Part shown: positions 56,405 to 64,000 of the stretch, in pieces | How the letters are laid out: each line of letters begins with the position of its first letter | How positions within the stretch are numbered: the first letter of the stretch is position 1 | Assembly: GCA_037447605.1 (NCBI GenBank) | Contig: CM074809.1 | Span: 4,075,488-4,139,487 of the forward strand | Source: Zygnema circumcarinatum | Taxonomy: Eukaryota > Streptophyta > Zygnematophyceae > Zygnematales > Zygnemataceae | Length of the DNA stretch: 64,000 nucleotides | Reading direction: 5' to 3' | The notes under the pieces: model-generated | Seen by the model: only the letters and a program-made list of their open reading frames with translations | The model's database searches: none | Told to the model about the DNA's origin: nothing | Position numbers and translations under genes: made by a program

Positions 56405-56440
56405 ATTAGGGTTAGGGTTAGGGTTAGGGTTAGGTTAGGG
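56405..56440. repeat. TTAGGG telomere-like tandem repeat upstream of the helicase
   Basis: About five TTAGGG units and one shortened unit. In the orientation of the helicase gene it reads CCCTAA repeats about 195 bases before its start codon. It could be an interstitial telomeric insertion or a multiplied telo-box-like promoter element. Confidence 0.85.
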
Positions 56441-56494
56441 CCCTCGTCCCGTACGGACTCACCTTGCGAGCCGTACTGCACGGCAGCTTGCAGT

Positions 56495-56540
56495 TCACGC
56501 GATACGATACGATGCGATAAGAGGTTAGATACGATACGGC
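56495..56540. repeat. Short five-base (GATAC) array
   Basis: GATAC, GATAC, GATGC, GATAA and then TAGATACGATACGG. Third instance in the window of the same pentamer type. Confidence 0.65.
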
Positions 56541-56948
56541 GCGGGCCGGCCCCATCCCGCAAACCACTGAGGGGGCGCTGAGGGAGGGAGGGGGCCCTGC
56601 CGTCAGTCCCTGCGCGGGTACCGTAGGCAGGCCCAGGGAGGGAGGGAGGAAGAGAGGGAGGGAGGCGGACTACGGCGCGCTGAAGCCTGTCACCGCTGCC
56701 AGCCACGGATGGATGGACGGAAGGATGCATCGATGGATGGATGCATGCATGCATGCACGCTCCGGCCACCAAGGCAAGGCAAGGTTCGGCTCCCCGAACC
56801 GCGATGGACGGGTCGCCACACTTGTACAGCCTATCGCGGAGTGAGAATCTGAATTACGCTGTTATGGTGGAGGCAGGCACTGGCATACTCTACAGCAGCA
56901 CGCTTTGTTCTGTGATGGAGTCTCATTCATGCGGTTAACAGATCCAGG

Positions 56949-56992
56949 ATTCAAAATTAAAATTAAAATTAAAATTAAAGTTAAAGTGCCAA
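56949..56992. repeat. (AAAATT)n hexamer repeat
   Basis: About six units of TTAAAA with two point changes near the right end. Intergenic, downstream of S20. Confidence 0.85.
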
Positions 56993-57256
56993 AAGTTAAA
57001 ATTCGCAAGGAGGAGAGATTGGAACGGTTGGTAAACATATCCCAAACAAAGAGCACTTCAACATGACCCCATTCATTAAGTACACCGCCATTCACAACCA
57101 CATGCCTGGCCTGGGACAGAACATCCAAAACCCTCCACCCCGTTCCACGTTTCATGGGATCAACCCATCAGCTCATGTATTAAAGTGCTGCACTTAATGA
57201 TGACATTCCGTTTGAGTTTCCATTAACCCTGCATCAATTTGTCGAAGTGTTGCAGC

Positions 57257-58465
57257 TTAGGTGTCCATCACCGTCACCTCCACCTCTACACCGGGTTCAA
57301 TGCTGATAGAGGTGATCTGCTTCACCACTTCCGAAGGACTGTGAAGATCGATCACCCTCTTGTGGACGCGCAATTCAAAGCGGTCCCACGTGTTTGTTCC
57401 TGCACGGATATAAGACACAATCAGCCATGACGCGGATAGCCTACATGTCTCATAATGACAAAGTCTCTGCAGTTCACAAGCAATCTAGTCAGTACAGATA
57501 CCTTCCTCTCGTGTTACCAAACAAGTTAAAGTCATAAAGTCTCTCGCGGCGCCAATTCAGATATGTCAGGACAAGAGGCAGAAAAGCCACCCCTAACCTG
57601 CCAGCCAACTTTCCTTTCACTTCTCATGCATATAGGAGGCTTCTTCTCTAGGGAAGTAGAAAATTTAGTTTAGAACAAAAAGGCAGAACGCATACACATA
57701 CAGTGTTGGCAAAGAAATTCAACAGAAAAAGAGAGATCAGGTGAACAAACCTTCTCCGCAAGGGGACTTGCGCGTGGTGTGATGAAGCACCTTTGTGGGC
57801 ATTCTCACAGGGCCCTTCACCTTCAGCCTCTTGTCCTTAGCGCCCTTCACAAGATCAGCGCACACTGTACAAACATGCAACAATGATATGTGAATATCGA
57901 CTACATCTGTGAACCCATCAGAACATAGAACGTTATTGTTCAAAATACCCTCATTCATACGGCTAGAAAATTGCAACCAAGGAAAACCATGATTCAGAGC
58001 ATTAGTAACCGTCACAAGCTACCAAATCCAACAGAAATACACTGTCTTGAATACTAACCGGGCCTCCATCCAAGTGGGCAAACAAGTCCGATAAAAGAAA
58101 GACAAAAAAGAGCAGAGCATGTCTTTCCCCGTAGAAAGACATGCTCTGGTAACCTCACACTTCATGGACACCGAAGAAGTCTACCAGTTACGTTTTCTCG
58201 TTCTCCCCGCTCACAAGCCAAAAAAAAAATGTAGTGCCCCCCCAAAATTTCAGGTTTTCCTAGTTTTGAAAAATCACAGTCGCCTGCAAACCGAAATAAA
58301 TCCATTGGACCCCAAAATTCAGAACCGGCTCTGTTCACTGTAGTCACCTTTCTCAAGGTTCTTCACATTGTTCATGCATGACAGCGTGATGCGAATCTTC
58401 TGGATGTTGTCTGTCGACTCCTCAACTCCCACCTTGCCCGGCTTCAAAGGAGCACCCGTCGCCAT
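57257..58465 (-). CDS. RPS20: 40S ribosomal protein S20 (uS10)
   Basis: Cytosolic small-subunit protein uS10, located in the head of the 40S. Coding exons in gene order: 58348-58465, 57751-57864, 57257-57399; 124 residues, the plant length. Strings [80 protein letters not shown] and [15 protein letters not shown] match S20 throughout. A 3' splice site lies one base before the ATG. A good 5' site (AAG followed by gtatgt at 58868) implies a leader intron at about 58467-58868, common in plant ribosomal-protein genes. AAACCCTA and TTAGGG-type motifs lie in that intron and just upstream, as expected of telo-box controlled genes. Confidence 0.98.
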
Positions 58466-58623
58466 CCTGCAAGTCAATATCACACCGCATCATGTCACTG
58501 TGTCACACTACCAACCAATTGCAACTAGAAACTCTTGAAGCCAACCAATACCAGTCACAAATCACAATACATAACCCCTATTTCTCTACTTATACTTCTC
58601 GGCTTCTTTTTAGGAGAACATGC

Positions 58624-58633
58624 AAAACCCTAG
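58624..58633 (+). promoter_or_regulatory. Telo-box-like AAAACCCTAG in the S20 leader intron
   Basis: A telo-box core (AAACCCTA) within the presumed leader intron of S20. A second weaker CCCTAA word lies at 58763, and TTAGGG-like words lie near 59010, upstream of the presumed transcription start. Confidence 0.5.
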
Positions 58634-58868
58634 TCGGCCGCTTCTAGAACTTCGAATTTTGCTTCACCCACTGATACCGCTAGCCAGAAAATCAAGTATG
58701 AAAAAGAAATCAACCAAAGAATCCTGCTCAGAAACCCCACATCCACAAACCTAGCTCTCTGCAACCCTAACACTCATGTTCCGCGAATAACATAGACCAT
58801 TCGCCTCCTCCATTCCTCACCTATCTGCCGTATCTACGTCCGTTTGCTATGCACGAGCCCGTACATAC

Positions 58869-59740
58869 CTTGAAGCGGCCCCCGAGACAGACGCCGGCAG
58901 AGCGGCCGCTTGCTGAGGGGCGCTGCGTGCTTGCGGCGACCGAGAAAGAGGACGAGCAAGGGGCCGGGCCGCGCCTTTACTCCCCCGCCCGCCTGTACGA
59001 ACGGACGGATTAGGGCTAAGGGCCAGGGAAGTGTAAGTGTCGTGTAAGTGTTAGAATTCCAAAAATCAAAAACTTAAAAGACAGACCGTTTTATAAAACA
59101 CTTTTAGAATGGCCGTACAATAGTACCGCCATACGGTCGTACGGCAGCCTCTCTGACGGAAGCCCGTCAGCTGTACGTCTGCTAGGTTTGCATTTGCGTT
59201 TCTTTGCGGTGGTTGCGGTGTGCAACCGAGTCACGCAGCTCGTCGCACGAGACTTCAAGCAGAGTGTGTATAGGAGAATTACGTTACTTCCTCTCAAAAT
59301 TCGCAGAAATCCTCAACGATTGTTGTCAATAACACCATATCCAGTGCGAGGGCATGCAGAGACGGGTTTGTTTGACTGCTGTAGCAGACCGTGAGCATTG
59401 TGTAGCCGACGACGAGAATCCATTTTGAACAATTAACATCGCCATCGGATGTTGTTGACCGCATGCATTGAAAAAGCGCCACAAACATCGCTGAATGGTC
59501 GCATCAGAGAAGAATTGTGAACTCAACCATAACCTACAAAGTAGAAGAACATCTACAAAATTTAATATGCAAAGCAAACAAGGCGACTTCTGCCTCCTAA
59601 GGCCTCTATTGACCGACCTGTCTGCCTGCCGCTGCTCAAAAGGCACAATAGTGCAGCTTGCGAGCCCCCTCTTCCCCCGATCTAGGAGAACCCCTCGAGG
59701 TTTTGCCTAAGCAGAAGCTCCGAGGCTTGTGGGTGCCGCC
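58869..59740. other. Int­ergenic region, S20 promoter and HST 3' flank
   Basis: It is GC-rich near 58870-58990 (S20 leader and promoter). A set of CGTACGG and CCGTAC words lies at 59111-59180. I see no gene in the remainder. Confidence 0.45.

Positions 59741-64000
<4,260 letters not shown>

Larger units (their letters stand above)
56211..57256. other. Intergenic region, helicase promoter and S20 3' flank
   Basis: It holds a purine tract (56235-56310), TTAGGG repeats (56405-56440), CGTACGG motifs (56448-56475), a GATAC pentamer array (56495-56540), GGAT/ATGC tetranucleotides (56708-56757) and AAAATT hexamers (56949-56992). No gene is supported. Confidence 0.5.

Overview
The window is nuclear DNA of a photosynthetic eukaryote, most likely of the streptophyte (charophyte alga or early land plant) lineage. 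It carries intron-rich genes with GT-AG splice sites (two GC-AG), plus chlorophyll, plastid-isoprenoid and plastoquinone biosynthesis genes. It also carries a MutS homologue whose wording is that of the plant-specific MSH7. Base composition is mixed, with some very GC-rich patches. I cannot name the species. No prokaryotic operon, CRISPR array, tRNA, rRNA or intact transposon was recognised.

Layout. 101-3673 (+): 3' two thirds of MSH7. 4462-8883 (+): CHLM, Mg-protoporphyrin IX methyltransferase. 9320-10600 (+): unrecognised charged protein. 11456-13544 (-): peroxisomal 2,4-dienoyl-CoA reductase ending in SRL. 15365-25819 (-): complete cohesin SMC3 in 29 exons. 27228-32015 (-): DXR, second enzyme of the MEP pathway. 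32951-35895 (-): DUF707 protein. 37783-38408 (+): small two-membrane-segment protein of unknown function. 40993-42966 (-): RING-CH (RINGv) membrane E3 ligase. 44237-50303 (+): ARM-repeat/BTB protein of the ARIA/ABAP1 type. 51397-56210 (-): DEAD-box RNA helicase of the DDX47/Rrp3/RH10 type. 57257-58465 (-): ribosomal protein S20 (uS10). 59741-64000 (-): homogentisate solanesyltransferase (HST), 5' end outside the window. I rebuilt exons by hand by matching splice sites, reading phase and family conservation. Phases close in every rebuilt gene; the one undecided boundary is the 3' end of SMC3 exon 18.

How the genes relate. This is not a functional cluster. CHLM, DXR and HST feed the photosynthetic apparatus (chlorophyll, isoprenoid precursors, plastoquinone). 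The helicase and S20 are neighbours on the same strand, both serve ribosome biogenesis or translation, and both have telomere-like CCCTAA motifs near their 5' ends. MSH7 and SMC3 act in genome maintenance.

The less explained content lies between genes and in introns. It includes a dispersed repeat family of at least five copies with the palindromic core GATGGCGATGCCATC, degenerate five-base (GATRC) arrays, and CGTACGG-type motifs in many 5' flanks. There is also a dense ACGT/G-box cluster at 36561-36780, a nine-base minisatellite in a DUF707 intron, a roughly 370-base GA tract in an HST intron, and an abrupt GC shift in the last exon of the RINGv gene.
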